Assembly (NCBI GenBank): GCA_021845805.1 | Contig: JAJZVD010000036.1 | Span: 1-32,543, forward strand | DNA: 32,543 bases | DNA from: Pseudomonadota bacterium | Lineage (GTDB): Bacteria > Pseudomonadota > Alphaproteobacteria > Rhodobacterales > Rhodobacteraceae | Direction: 5' to 3' | In this document: piece by piece, positions 8,853 to 16,477 of the stretch | How the letters are laid out: the number at the start of each line of letters is the position of its first letter | How positions within the stretch are numbered: the stretch's first letter is position 1 | Made by a program: the position numbers and the translations under genes | Notes under the pieces: model-generated | The model's database searches: none | Told to the model about the DNA's origin: nothing | The model's input: the letters and a program-made list of their open reading frames with translations, nothing else

Positions 8853-9941
8853 TCAGACGCCCCAGATCTTCGCATAGGCCTCGCGGTAGCCGTTGCCCGG
8901 GTCGAAGATGTTCTTTTCGCCGCCGTCAAAGGCCACGTTTTCCTTCGTCACCACATGCAGCGGCGAGACATAGCCCGACCAGGGCTTCCCCTGCACCGCG
9001 CGGTTCAGCTCGTCCACCAGTTGCCAGCCCTGCAGGTTCAGCGGTTCGGCCACCGTCACCGACTGGTACTGCCCGGCCCGGATCCGCTGATAGGCGCTTT
9101 CCGAACCGTCGCCCGCGGCGACGGCCTTCGGCGCGCCGTCGCCCGGCACGCCCGCCGCGGCCAGCGCGGGGCCCATGAAGTCGAAGTAGATGTCGTTGAT
9201 GGCCAGGCTGTGGGTCCACTTCGCGCCATACTTCTGCAAGAGCGCCGTGGTCAGCGTGGGCATCCGGTTCGAGGTGTCGGCGATCGGCGTGTCGACATAT
9301 TCCAGCACGGTGCCGCCCAGCGCCTCGATCTCCTTCTTCATCCGGTCGGCCTTGGCGATGGCGATCGCATAGGTCGAGTCGGTGAAGATCACGACGCCCG
9401 GCTTGCCCTTGGCATCGACATAGGCCCAGTCCGCCGCCACCTGCGACACCAGCATCGGGTCGGTCGAGACATTGGCAAAGACGCCAGCATCCGCGTCCGG
9501 CCCGATCTTGGGCGAGGCGTGCCAACTGACCATCGGGATCTTGGCGTCATGCGCCTGCGCCATCGCGGCCTTCTGTTCCACCGCGTCGAAGCCGTTGATG
9601 ATGATCCCGTCGGGCTTGAGCGCCAGCGCCTGCCCGAAGGCCGCGGCGCGGCCGCTGACCGAACCCGCGCCATCGAGCACGCGCACCGTCCAGCCGATCT
9701 TCTTGGCGGCTTCCTGCACCCCGTTGGTGACGCCCAGGATGCCGCCGTTCTTCATGTCGGCGGCCAGCACCACGATGGTCTTGCCCTTGGCGGCGGCGGG
9801 GCCGGTGGTGGGGCCATCCCAGGTCTCCACCTTGCCGGCATATTTCTTCACCATCGCCATGGCATCGGCCATGGCATCGGCGAAGGCGGGGAAGGCTGCG
9901 GCCGAAGCCATCAGCGCGCCCAGGAACGTGCGTCTTTTCAT
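8853..9941 (-). CDS. Periplasmic sugar-binding protein of an ABC importer
   Basis: Substrate-binding subunit of a ribose-type (CUT2) ABC importer. The 362-residue product starts with a Sec signal peptide (MKRRTFLGALMASAAAFPAFA, likely cut after AFA near residue 21) with no lipobox. The mature part has the two-lobed Peripla_BP_4 fold: KTIVVLAADMKNGG begins lobe 1, KPDGIIINGFDAVEQ resembles the RbsB-type 'aD.ii' strand, and GDGSESAYQRIRAGQY sits near the C-terminal hinge. I chose the ATG at 9941 because GGAGGAG precedes it and the signal peptide begins there. It is the last gene of the ATPase-permease-binding protein order, 31 nt after the permease. Neighbouring idonate/gluconate genes point to an aldonate, ketoaldonate or lactone as ligand, but no ligand residue can be assigned. 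Confidence 0.9.
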   Translation of the reverse strand: MKRRTFLGALMASAAAFPAFADAMADAMAMVKKYAGKVETWDGPTTGPAAAKGKTIVVLAADMKNGGILGVTNGVQEAAKKIGWTVRVLDGAGSVSGRAAAFGQALALKPDGIIINGFDAVEQKAAMAQAHDAKIPMVSWHASPKIGPDADAGVFANVSTDPMLVSQVAADWAYVDAKGKPGVVIFTDSTYAIAIAKADRMKKEIEALGGTVLEYVDTPIADTSNRMPTLTTALLQKYGAKWTHSLAINDIYFDFMGPALAAAGVPGDGAPKAVAAGDGSESAYQRIRAGQYQSVTVAEPLNLQGWQLVDELNRAVQGKPWSGYVSPLHVVTKENVAFDGGEKNIFDPGNGYREAYAKIWGV

Positions 9942-9972
9942 GTTACTCCTCCCAGAGTTGGCCGTGATGTCG

Positions 9973-10995
9973 TTATCGTTTCGCCGCGCCCTTGCGGCGC
10001 TGCGCATAGCCTGCGATGCCGATCGCGATCAGCAGCGTGCAGCCGTTGAACAGGGGCTCGACCCAGAACGAGCCGCCGAATTGCTGGATGCCCGAGATGC
10101 CCACCGCCAGGATCGCCACCCCCACGATGGTCCCCCAGACGTTGACCCGCCCCGGCTTGATGGTGGTCGAGCCCAGGAAGGCCCCCACCAGCGCGGGCAG
10201 CAGGTATTCCAGCCCCACGCTCGCCTGACCGATGCGCAGCTTCGAGGCCAGGATCACCCCGGTGATCGCGGTCAGGAGCCCCGAGCAGACGAAGGCGCCG
10301 ACCACGAACTTGCGGGTGGGAATGCCGTTCAGTTCCGCCGCGCGCTGGTTGGCGCCGATGGCGTAAAGGTAGCGGCCCACGGGCGTGTATTCCAGAACCA
10401 CCCACATCAGCAGCGACAGCGCCAGCACATAGAAGCCGGTGATGGGCAGCCCGAAGATGAAGGTGCCGTTGATCGCATAGAACCCGTTCGGCAGCATCCC
10501 CACCACCTGCCGCCCGCCGGTGTGCCAGAGCGCCACCGAATACATCACCGTCCCGGTGCCGAGCGTCGCGATGAAGCTGTCGATCTTGGCCACCTCGACC
10601 AGCAGGCCGTTCAGGAAGCCCACCGCCGCGCCCAGCACGATGACGATCAGCACGGCCAGCGGCCAGGGAACGCCGAACATCGTCTGGAGCGAGATCGCAA
10701 GGATGTGCCAGATGACGATGCCATAGCCCACCGTCAGGTCGATCCGCCCCGCGACCATCGGGATCATCGCCGCCAGCGACAGCATGGCGATGATCGACTT
10801 GTCCGACAGGATCGCCCGCAGGTTCAGAAGCGTCGGGAAGGTCTCGGGCAGCAGGATCGAGAACAGCACGATCAGCACCGCCATCAGGATCACCAGCCCG
10901 TAGACCGGCGCCAGCCGGATCAGGCGGGCGGACGCGGACAGACCCTTCATCTCGTCCTTGGTGGGTTCCAGCGCGTTCGATTCAAGCGAGGGCAT
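9973..10995 (-). CDS. Sugar ABC importer permease, RbsC-like
   Basis: Inner-membrane subunit of the BPD_transp_2 (RbsC/XylH) family, 340 residues. After a short cytoplasmic N-terminus it has about eight to ten hydrophobic segments, beginning PVYGLVILMAVLIVLFSIL. The coupling region YAIGANQRAAELNGI (about 220-235) matches the family's 'aiGgN..Aa..sGI' motif that contacts the ATPase. PGRVNVWGTIVGVAILAVG is the conserved C-terminal segment. Only one permease gene is present, so a homodimer is expected. Its start (ATG, 10995) lies 14 nt inside the 3' end of the ATPase gene, implying translational coupling. An Arg/Lys-rich tail (RRKGAAKR) ends the protein. Confidence 0.92.
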   Translation of the reverse strand: MPSLESNALEPTKDEMKGLSASARLIRLAPVYGLVILMAVLIVLFSILLPETFPTLLNLRAILSDKSIIAMLSLAAMIPMVAGRIDLTVGYGIVIWHILAISLQTMFGVPWPLAVLIVIVLGAAVGFLNGLLVEVAKIDSFIATLGTGTVMYSVALWHTGGRQVVGMLPNGFYAINGTFIFGLPITGFYVLALSLLMWVVLEYTPVGRYLYAIGANQRAAELNGIPTRKFVVGAFVCSGLLTAITGVILASKLRIGQASVGLEYLLPALVGAFLGSTTIKPGRVNVWGTIVGVAILAVGISGIQQFGGSFWVEPLFNGCTLLIAIGIAGYAQRRKGAAKR

Positions 10996-12499
10996 GGGTG
11001 CGTCCTTCTGCGGCTTCGCCTGCCGAGGCGGCCTGGATGAGGGATTCCGTGGACAACTCCACCCCGGTCAGTTCCGCCACAACCTGCCCGCGGCTGAACA
11101 CCAGCGCGCGGTGGCAGATGTTGGCGACCTCTTCGAAGTCGGTGGAGACGACAAGCACCCCCATGCCAGAGGCCAGCGCCTCGAACAGAAGGTGGTAGAT
11201 TTCCGCCTTGGCGCCGACATCGACGCCCGCGGTCGGGTCTTCGGCGATCAGCAGGCGGCGGCGGGTTTCCACCCAGCGGCCCACGATCACCTTCTGCTGG
11301 TTGCCGCCCGACAGCGCCTCGATCGGCAGGGTCGGGTCGTTCGGCGACAGGCCCACGGTGCGGCCGATGGCGCGCGCCTGCGCTTCCTCGCGCCGGGGGC
11401 CCAGGAAGGACAGCAGCCGCCGCCCGGTCGCCGCCGGGTTCACGAAGGCATTCTCGCGGATCGAAAGGCCGGTGGCACAGGATTCCGTCACCCGGTCGCG
11501 CGCCACCAGCCCAACGCCCGCCGCCATCGCCGCCTGGGGCGAGGTAAGCTCGGGCGTGGCGCCGTCAATCGTGATGCGCCCGCTGTGCGGCACCACGCCG
11601 AACAGGCTGCGGCCAACGTCCTCGTGCCCGGCGCCGCGCAGGCCGACAAGGCCCACCAGTTCGCCGCGCTGGATGGTGAAATCGACCGGCCCCACCTGTG
11701 TGGTGACCAGCCCCTGCACCCGCAGGATCTCGGGGCCCTCCTGCACCGCGGGGCGCAGGATCTCGCGCGCCTTGCGGCCCACGATCAGGCTGACAAGTTC
11801 TTCCGGCGTGGTGTGCTGCACGTCGCGCATCCCCACCATCTGCCCGTCGCGCAGGACCGCCACGCGGTCGGCGATGCGGAAGATCTCGTCCAGCCGGTGG
11901 CTGACGTAGATCATCCCCACGCCCTTTTCCTTCAGCGGACGCAGCGCCGCGAACAGCCGTTCCACCTCGTCGGCGGGCAGACTGGCGGTGGGCTCGTCCA
12001 GCACCAGGAAATCGCAGTCTGCCGCCAGCGCGCGCGCGATGGCCACCAGCGATTTCTCGGTCCGCGTCAGCGAGGACACCCGCGCCGTGGACGGCACATC
12101 CGCCGCCACCCGCGACAGCGCCGCCTCGGCCAGCGCCTCGGTCGCGGCCCAGTCGATCCGGCCGCCCTTCTTCGGATAGCCCAGCGCCAGCGCGATGTTC
12201 TCGGCCACGGTCATCCATTCGATCAGACCAAGGTCCTGGTGGATGAAGGCCACCGCCTGCCCGCCGACCCGGCCCGCGACATGGGCATAGGGCACCCCGT
12301 CGATGGAGACGCCGCCGCTGTCGGGGCGGAACAGGCCGCCCAGCACCTTGATGAGGGTCGACTTGCCCGCCCCGTTTTCACCCAGAAGCGCGACGATCTC
12401 GCCCCGCCCGACCTTCAGCGACACGCCCCGCAGGGCCATGGTGCCGCCGAAGCTCTTGACGACGGAGTCGAAGAAAAGGCCCTGACCGGCCTGTGACAT
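10982..12499 (-). CDS. Sugar ABC importer ATPase with two nucleotide-binding domains
   Basis: RbsA/XylG-type double ATPase, 505 residues, driving import through the RbsC-like permease. Domain 1 has Walker A GENGAGKST (40-48), Walker B with catalytic Glu FLVLDEP (164-170) and switch His in YVSHRLDE. Its signature is degenerate (SLTRTEKSLVAIAR, about 143-156), as usual in this class. Domain 2 has no true Walker A (VGLRGAGHED, about 285-294), an intact LSGGNQQ signature (396-402), and AEDPTAGVDVG (419-429) where DEPT is expected, so the Asp-Glu pair appears swapped to Glu-Asp. One composite ATP site is therefore probably catalytic and the other non-canonical. A GGAGGAGG stretch precedes the ATG at 12499. 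First gene of the operon, behind a promoter with an operator-like site. Confidence 0.93.
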   Translation of the reverse strand: MSQAGQGLFFDSVVKSFGGTMALRGVSLKVGRGEIVALLGENGAGKSTLIKVLGGLFRPDSGGVSIDGVPYAHVAGRVGGQAVAFIHQDLGLIEWMTVAENIALALGYPKKGGRIDWAATEALAEAALSRVAADVPSTARVSSLTRTEKSLVAIARALAADCDFLVLDEPTASLPADEVERLFAALRPLKEKGVGMIYVSHRLDEIFRIADRVAVLRDGQMVGMRDVQHTTPEELVSLIVGRKAREILRPAVQEGPEILRVQGLVTTQVGPVDFTIQRGELVGLVGLRGAGHEDVGRSLFGVVPHSGRITIDGATPELTSPQAAMAAGVGLVARDRVTESCATGLSIRENAFVNPAATGRRLLSFLGPRREEAQARAIGRTVGLSPNDPTLPIEALSGGNQQKVIVGRWVETRRRLLIAEDPTAGVDVGAKAEIYHLLFEALASGMGVLVVSTDFEEVANICHRALVFSRGQVVAELTGVELSTESLIQAASAGEAAEGRTHALA

Positions 12500-12539
12500 C
12501 GCGTTCCTCCTCCCCAGCCCGGCGCTTTGCTTTGCCGCA

Positions 12540-12555
12540 AGTTTACCGGTAACGT
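12540..12555. promoter_or_regulatory. Operator-like site O1 (ABC importer operon)
   Basis: AGTTTACCGGTAACGT carries the 10-bp palindrome TTACCGGTAA (12543-12552). It fits the GntR-type box ATGTTA-N4-TAACAT at 9 of 12 arm positions. It overlaps the predicted transcription start of the ABC operon (promoter 12560-12588), a classical repressor position. Confidence 0.5.
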
Positions 12556-12559
12556 AGCC

Positions 12560-12588
12560 AAAGTGCGGCAGACCCGCTCATGTGTCAA
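12560..12588 (-). promoter_or_regulatory. Candidate promoter of the ABC importer operon
   Basis: On the minus strand a perfect TTGACA (12588-12583) is followed after 17 nt by CACTTT (12565-12560), a weak -10. The start would fall near 12553, about 54 nt before the ATPase ATG. It is bracketed by operator-like sites O2 upstream and O1 over the start. Confidence 0.4.
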
Positions 12589-12593
12589 GAATG

Positions 12594-12609
12594 AAGTTAA
12601 CGATAACAT
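12594..12609. promoter_or_regulatory. Operator-like site O2 (LacI-type regulator 1 / ABC operon)
   Basis: AAGTTAACGATAACAT matches ATGTTA-N4-TAACAT at 11 of 12 arm positions. Its core GTTAACGATAAC (12596-12607) is identical to that of O3 and is the reverse complement of the O4 core. It lies 30 nt before the regulator's ATG and directly upstream of the divergent promoter's -35, suggesting autoregulation and joint control. Confidence 0.65.
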
Positions 12610-12639
12610 ACGCAGCGCCAGACCGACCGAAAACCGCCC

Positions 12640-13647
12640 ATGACACGGAAACCAAAGGCAAATCTGGAAGACATCGCGCGCGAGACGGGGGTATCGAAGA
12701 TGACCGTCAGCCGCGTCTTGCGCGGCGGCTCGGGCTTTTCCGACGACACGCGCACCCGCGTGCTGCAGGTGGCAGAGCGGCTGGGCTACATCCCGAATCG
12801 CCTGGCCGCCGCCTTCGGGGCCGACCAGGCCTCGACGCTGGTGGGCATCTGCGTGCCGCGGCTGACCTCGGGGCTTTTCGCCCATGTGCTTGACGGGGTG
12901 GACCGGGCGCTGACCCGGCTGGGCTATCAGGTGATGATCGGCTGCAACAACCATTCGGCCGAGGACGAGGAGGCCTGGCTGCGCCAGCTCATCTCGTGGC
13001 GGCCCGCCGGGGTGATCCTGTCGGGGCGGCACCACAGCCCCGGCACGGTGGACCTGCTGCGCAACGCCGGCATGCCGGTGGTGGAGATATGGGAGCTGAC
13101 GACGACCCCGATCGACATGGCCGTCGGTTTCTCGCATTTCGACTGCGGGGCCGAGATGGGGCAGTTCCTGATCCGCCGCGGCCGCCGCCGGATCGGCGTG
13201 GTGGGCGCCATGGCGGGGCAGGACGAGATGGGCCGCGCCCGCCGCGACGGGGTCGAACGCGCGCTGGCGCAGGCCGGGCACCCGGTGGCGGCGGCAGAGC
13301 TGCTGCTGGACACGCCGGGGTTCTACGCGGGCTACTACGGGCTTGAAACGCTGCTGAGCCGCGCGCCGGGGCTCGACGCGGTCTATTTCCACAATGACGA
13401 AATGGCGATCGGCGGGCTGGCCTATGCGCAGGCACGCGGGCTTCGGGTGCCCGAGGATCTGGCCATCGCGGGCTGGGGCGGGATGGAGGCGGCCTCGGTC
13501 CTGCCGCTCAGGCTGACGACCACGGTGGTGCCCACGACCGCCATCGGCAAGCTGGCCGCCGAAGGGCTGGTGGCCCGCCTGCGCGGCGAGCCGGTGCAGG
13601 ATGTGGTGGCGGTGCCGACCCGGCTGGTGCCGGGCCAGACCGTCTAG
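12640..13647 (+). CDS. LacI-family transcriptional regulator, gluconate-repressor (GntR)-like
   Basis: DNA-binding regulator of 335 residues. The N-terminal helix-turn-helix (NLEDIARETGVSKMTVSRVLRG, about 8-29) is of the LacI type. The KMTVSR recognition helix resembles E. coli GntR, which I recall as VGVTKMTVSR. A hinge helix region (IPNRLAAAFGAD) and a periplasmic-binding-protein-like sugar sensor domain follow, ending near DLAIAGWGGMEAASVLPLRLTT. It is divergent from the ABC importer operon with a 140-bp control region carrying O1 and O2, and ends 9 nt before the convergent gnd stop. Likely a repressor relieved by gluconate, 6-phosphogluconate or a related acid; the effector is inferred from context. 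Confidence 0.9.
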   Translation: MTRKPKANLEDIARETGVSKMTVSRVLRGGSGFSDDTRTRVLQVAERLGYIPNRLAAAFGADQASTLVGICVPRLTSGLFAHVLDGVDRALTRLGYQVMIGCNNHSAEDEEAWLRQLISWRPAGVILSGRHHSPGTVDLLRNAGMPVVEIWELTTTPIDMAVGFSHFDCGAEMGQFLIRRGRRRIGVVGAMAGQDEMGRARRDGVERALAQAGHPVAAAELLLDTPGFYAGYYGLETLLSRAPGLDAVYFHNDEMAIGGLAYAQARGLRVPEDLAIAGWGGMEAASVLPLRLTTTVVPTTAIGKLAAEGLVARLRGEPVQDVVAVPTRLVPGQTV

Positions 13648-13656
13648 GTCGCCACC

Positions 13657-15063
13657 CTAGGCGTGGCTGCCCCAGGGGCCGTGATGGCTGTCGGCGCCAT
13701 CCAGCCGGTCGAAACCGTGGGCGCCGAAGAAGTCGCGCTGGCCCTGGATCATGTTGGCGGTGCCCCGCGCGGTGCGCATCATGTCGAAATAGGCCAGCCC
13801 CGCCGACAGCGCGGGCGTGGCCAATCCGTTCAGCGCCGCCGCCGCCACCACCTGCCGCAGGGCGCCGTGGGTGGCCTTCAGCTTGTCGGCAAAGGCGGGG
13901 GCCAGCATCAGGTTGCGGCCGGGGCTGTCGGTCAGCGCGGTGGCCATGTCGTTCAGCATGGCAGACCGGATGATGCAGCCCTCGCGCCAGACGCGGGCGA
14001 TGTCCGGCAGCGGCAACGGCCAGCCAAAGGCACCGGCCGCGGCCCCGATCATCGCGAAGCCCTGCGCGTAGCACAGGATCTTGCCCGCGATCAGCGCCTG
14101 TTCCAGCACCTCGACGCCAAGCGCCGCACCTGCCACCGGCGCGGCCCCGAACAGCGCCTGCCCGGCGCGCCGTTCGTCCAGCCGGGCCGAGACGTTGCGC
14201 GCGGCCACCGCGGCCTCGATCACCGTGATCGGCGCGGCCAGGTGCTGCGCCTCGATCGCGGTCCAGCGCCCGGTACCCTTCTGGCCCGCCTTGTCCAGGA
14301 TCATGTCGATGATCGGCCCGCCGCCGATCGGATCGCGCGCCGCCGTCACCGCGGCCGAAATCTCGATCAGGTAGCTTTGCAAGGCGCCCGTGTTCCAGCG
14401 CTCGAACACTGCGGAAATCGCCGCGGCGTCCATCCCCAGCCCGTCGCGCATCACGCCGTAGACTTCGGCGATCATCTGCATGTCGGCATATTCGATGCCG
14501 TTGTGCACCGCCTTCACGAAATGCCCGGCCCCGCCCGGCCCCATCCAGGTCGCGCAGGGCGTGCCCTCGTGCTTGGCCGAGATCGCCTCGAGGATATGTG
14601 CCACACGGTCCCAGTCGGCGCGCTCGCCGCCGCCCATGATCGAGGGGCCGTGCCGCGCCCCCTCCTCGCCGCCCGAGACGCCGATGCCCAGGAACCGCGG
14701 GCCGCCCTTGGCGGCCTCGGCCGCGCGGCGGTCGGTGTCGTGGAAATTGGCGTTGCCCGCGTCGATGATCATGTCGCCCGGCGCCAGCAGCGGGGTCAGC
14801 CGGGCGATTTCCTCATCCACCACGGGGCCTGCGGGCACCATCAGGATGATCGCGCGCGGCGGCCGGATGGCAGCCACCAGCGCCTCCAGCGTTTCGGTCG
14901 GCGTGATCCGCGGGGCCTGATCGCCCGCCCCGGCATGGAAGGCGCGGGTGGTCGCCGTGGTGCGGTTCCAGACCGCGATGGGAAACCCCTTTTCGGCGAT
15001 GTTGAGCGCGAGCATCGCGCCCATGGTTCCAAGGCCGATCAGGCCGATCTCTGCCTGGCTCAT
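13657..15063 (-). CDS. gnd: 6-phosphogluconate dehydrogenase, decarboxylating
   Basis: Oxidises 6-phosphogluconate to ribulose-5-phosphate and CO2, reducing NADP. At 468 residues it is the long homodimeric form rather than the roughly 300-residue short form. Visible motifs are the nucleotide-binding GLGTMG (about 10-15), GVSGGEEGARHGPSIMGGG (substrate loop), and the catalytic signature GAGHFVKAVHNGIEYADMQ with its Lys and Asn. The C-terminus (GPWGSHA) is somewhat different from the usual H-T-W tail. I chose the ATG at 15063 because it overlaps the SMP-30 stop as ATGA, giving translational coupling; the longer in-frame extension runs into that gene. Placed with gluconokinase and lactonase genes, it is likely the induced catabolic gnd of this island. 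Confidence 0.95.
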   Translation of the reverse strand: MSQAEIGLIGLGTMGAMLALNIAEKGFPIAVWNRTTATTRAFHAGAGDQAPRITPTETLEALVAAIRPPRAIILMVPAGPVVDEEIARLTPLLAPGDMIIDAGNANFHDTDRRAAEAAKGGPRFLGIGVSGGEEGARHGPSIMGGGERADWDRVAHILEAISAKHEGTPCATWMGPGGAGHFVKAVHNGIEYADMQMIAEVYGVMRDGLGMDAAAISAVFERWNTGALQSYLIEISAAVTAARDPIGGGPIIDMILDKAGQKGTGRWTAIEAQHLAAPITVIEAAVAARNVSARLDERRAGQALFGAAPVAGAALGVEVLEQALIAGKILCYAQGFAMIGAAAGAFGWPLPLPDIARVWREGCIIRSAMLNDMATALTDSPGRNLMLAPAFADKLKATHGALRQVVAAAALNGLATPALSAGLAYFDMMRTARGTANMIQGQRDFFGAHGFDRLDGADSHHGPWGSHA

Positions 15064-15956
15064 GGCTGTTGCACCCCTTTGCGGTTGAGAATGACCGAAT
15101 AGACGCTGGTGGTCGCGGTGATGAACAACTGATGCTTGGCACGTCCGCCAAAGCAGATGTTCGACACCACCTCCGGCACCTTGATCCTGCCCATTAGATG
15201 CCCGTCGGGGGCGATGCAATGCACCCCGTCCCCGGCAGAGGACCAGAGGTTGCCATCGCTGTCCACCCGGATCCCGTCTGCGCAGCCGGGCACGATCTTG
15301 TGAAACACCCCGCCCCCGGTCAGCCGCCCGTCCGGCCCCACGTCAAAGGCGCGGATGTGCTGGGGGTCGGCGGACTGCATCCGCCCGGTGTCGGCGACAT
15401 AAAGCCTGCGCTCGTCGGGGCTGAAGGCCAGCCCGTTGGGGCAGGCGAAATCGGTCAGCACCGCCGCGATCTGCCCCGAAGGGTCCACCCGGTAGACGTT
15501 GCAGGGCAGCTCCTGTTCGGCCTTGAAGCCTTCGTAATCGGTCATGATCCCGTAATGCGGGTCGCTGAACCAGATCGCGCCATCCGTGGTCACCACCACG
15601 TCATTGGGCGAATTCAGCCGCTTGCCCTGATAGCTGTCGGCAATCACGGTGATCGTGCCGTCGTGTTCGGTGCGGGTCACCCGGCGGGTGCCGTGCTCGC
15701 AGGACACCAGCCGCCCCTGCCGGTCACGGGTATGGCCGTTGGCATAGTTCGATGGCGCGCGGAAGGTGCTGACCCCCACCCCCGGCAGCCAGCGCAGGAT
15801 GCGGTTGTTCGGGATGTCGGAAAACAGCAGGCAGCCCGCGTCACCGAACCACACCGGCCCTTCCACCCAGTCGAAGCCGGTCGCGATCTGCTTGACCGGG
15901 GCATTGCCGATCACATACGCCCCGAAGGCGGGGTCCACGACCTCGAAGAATGACAT
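15060..15956 (-). CDS. SMP-30/gluconolactonase family protein
   Basis: Predicted cytoplasmic sugar lactonase, opening D-glucono-1,5-lactone or a related lactone to the free acid. The 298-residue beta-propeller has the family's metal ligands in order: Glu32 in VEGPVWF, Asn118 in NSPNDVV, Asn174 in CPNGLAFSPD and Asp227 in CADGIRVD. No signal peptide is seen. I chose the ATG at 15956 because GGGAAGGGAG lies about 8 nt upstream; an in-frame GTG at 15965 would sit too close to that site. It leads a two-gene operon with gnd and is preceded by a promoter overlapping operator O3. The exact lactone is not readable, and related proteins act on xylono-, arabino- or galactonolactone. Confidence 0.9.
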   Translation of the reverse strand: MSFFEVVDPAFGAYVIGNAPVKQIATGFDWVEGPVWFGDAGCLLFSDIPNNRILRWLPGVGVSTFRAPSNYANGHTRDRQGRLVSCEHGTRRVTRTEHDGTITVIADSYQGKRLNSPNDVVVTTDGAIWFSDPHYGIMTDYEGFKAEQELPCNVYRVDPSGQIAAVLTDFACPNGLAFSPDERRLYVADTGRMQSADPQHIRAFDVGPDGRLTGGGVFHKIVPGCADGIRVDSDGNLWSSAGDGVHCIAPDGHLMGRIKVPEVVSNICFGGRAKHQLFITATTSVYSVILNRKGVQQP

Positions 15957-15988
15957 GCGCAGCACTCCCTTCCCTGTTGCGGTGCAAA

Positions 15989-16004
15989 TTGTTAACGATA
16001 ACGC
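15989..16004. promoter_or_regulatory. Operator-like site O3 (SMP-30-gnd and GlcG-like gene)
   Basis: TTGTTAACGATAACGC has the 12-bp core GTTAACGATAAC (15991-16002), identical to O2. It lies between the divergent SMP-30-gnd operon and the GlcG-like gene (start 16040) and could control both. Confidence 0.65.
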
Positions 16005-16017
16005 AATCCGGCGTCAA
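15989..16017 (-). promoter_or_regulatory. Candidate promoter of the SMP-30-gnd operon
   Basis: On the minus strand TTGACG (16017-16012) and TAACAA (15994-15989) are 17 nt apart, 32 nt before the SMP-30 ATG. Operator O3 covers the -10 and the adjoining spacer, so repressor and polymerase would compete. Confidence 0.45.
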
Positions 16018-16039
16018 ACCGCCGTCAGAGGACCACGCC

Positions 16040-16477
16040 ATGCCCGCCATCACAACCCCGGCCACCACCCCCGCCCTTTCCCTGACCGACGAGGCGATCC
16101 TTGCCATGCTTGCCGCCGCCCAGGCACAGGCGGCCGCGATGGGCCAGCCGCAATGTATCGTGATCGTCGATGCCTCGGCGGTGGAACTGGGCAGCCTGCG
16201 GATGCGCGGGGCGCGGGTGCTGTCCTTGCGCTCGGCCCGGGCCAAGGCCTGCACCGCCGCCTCGACCGGCCAGCGGTCGGGCGCGGTGCCCGAGGCGGTG
16301 CGCGAGACGATGGCGCTGGCCACCGGCGGCGGGATCACCGGCCTGCCCGGCGGCCTGCCGATCCGGTTCGGCGGCCAGCTTGTGGGCGGCATCGGCGTTG
16401 GCTCTGGCAGCGGCGCGCAGGACGAAGAGGTCGCGCGCGCCGCGCTGGCCGCCGTGGGGGCCGATCCGGTCAACTGA
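16040..16477 (+). CDS. GlcG/HbpS family protein (DUF336)
   Basis: Small protein of 145 residues in the GlcG/HbpS (DUF336, 'haem-degrading') family. Recognisable features are LTDEAILAMLAAAQAQAAAMGQ, the strand CIVIVDASAVELG, RSARAKACTAASTGQRS (usually 'A..KA.TA...g.pS'), and the glycine-rich FGGQLVGGIGVGSGSGAQDEEVARAAL near the C-terminus. I chose the ATG at 16040 with AGAGGA 8 nt upstream. Members often occur in operons for glycolate, aldonate or propanediol use, but their job there is unknown; haem binding is documented only for a few. It is divergent from the SMP-30-gnd operon, with O3 between, and its 3' end overlaps the convergent idnD-like gene by 8 nt. Confidence 0.8.
   Translation: MPAITTPATTPALSLTDEAILAMLAAAQAQAAAMGQPQCIVIVDASAVELGSLRMRGARVLSLRSARAKACTAASTGQRSGAVPEAVRETMALATGGGITGLPGGLPIRFGGQLVGGIGVGSGSGAQDEEVARAALAAVGADPVN

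Noticed and set aside
9968-9984. GTCGTTATCGTTTC just before the permease stop resembles an aldonate operator
   Set aside because: Only one half (GTTATCGTT) fits, the second arm is missing, and it covers the end of a gene inside an operon, so it is probably chance.
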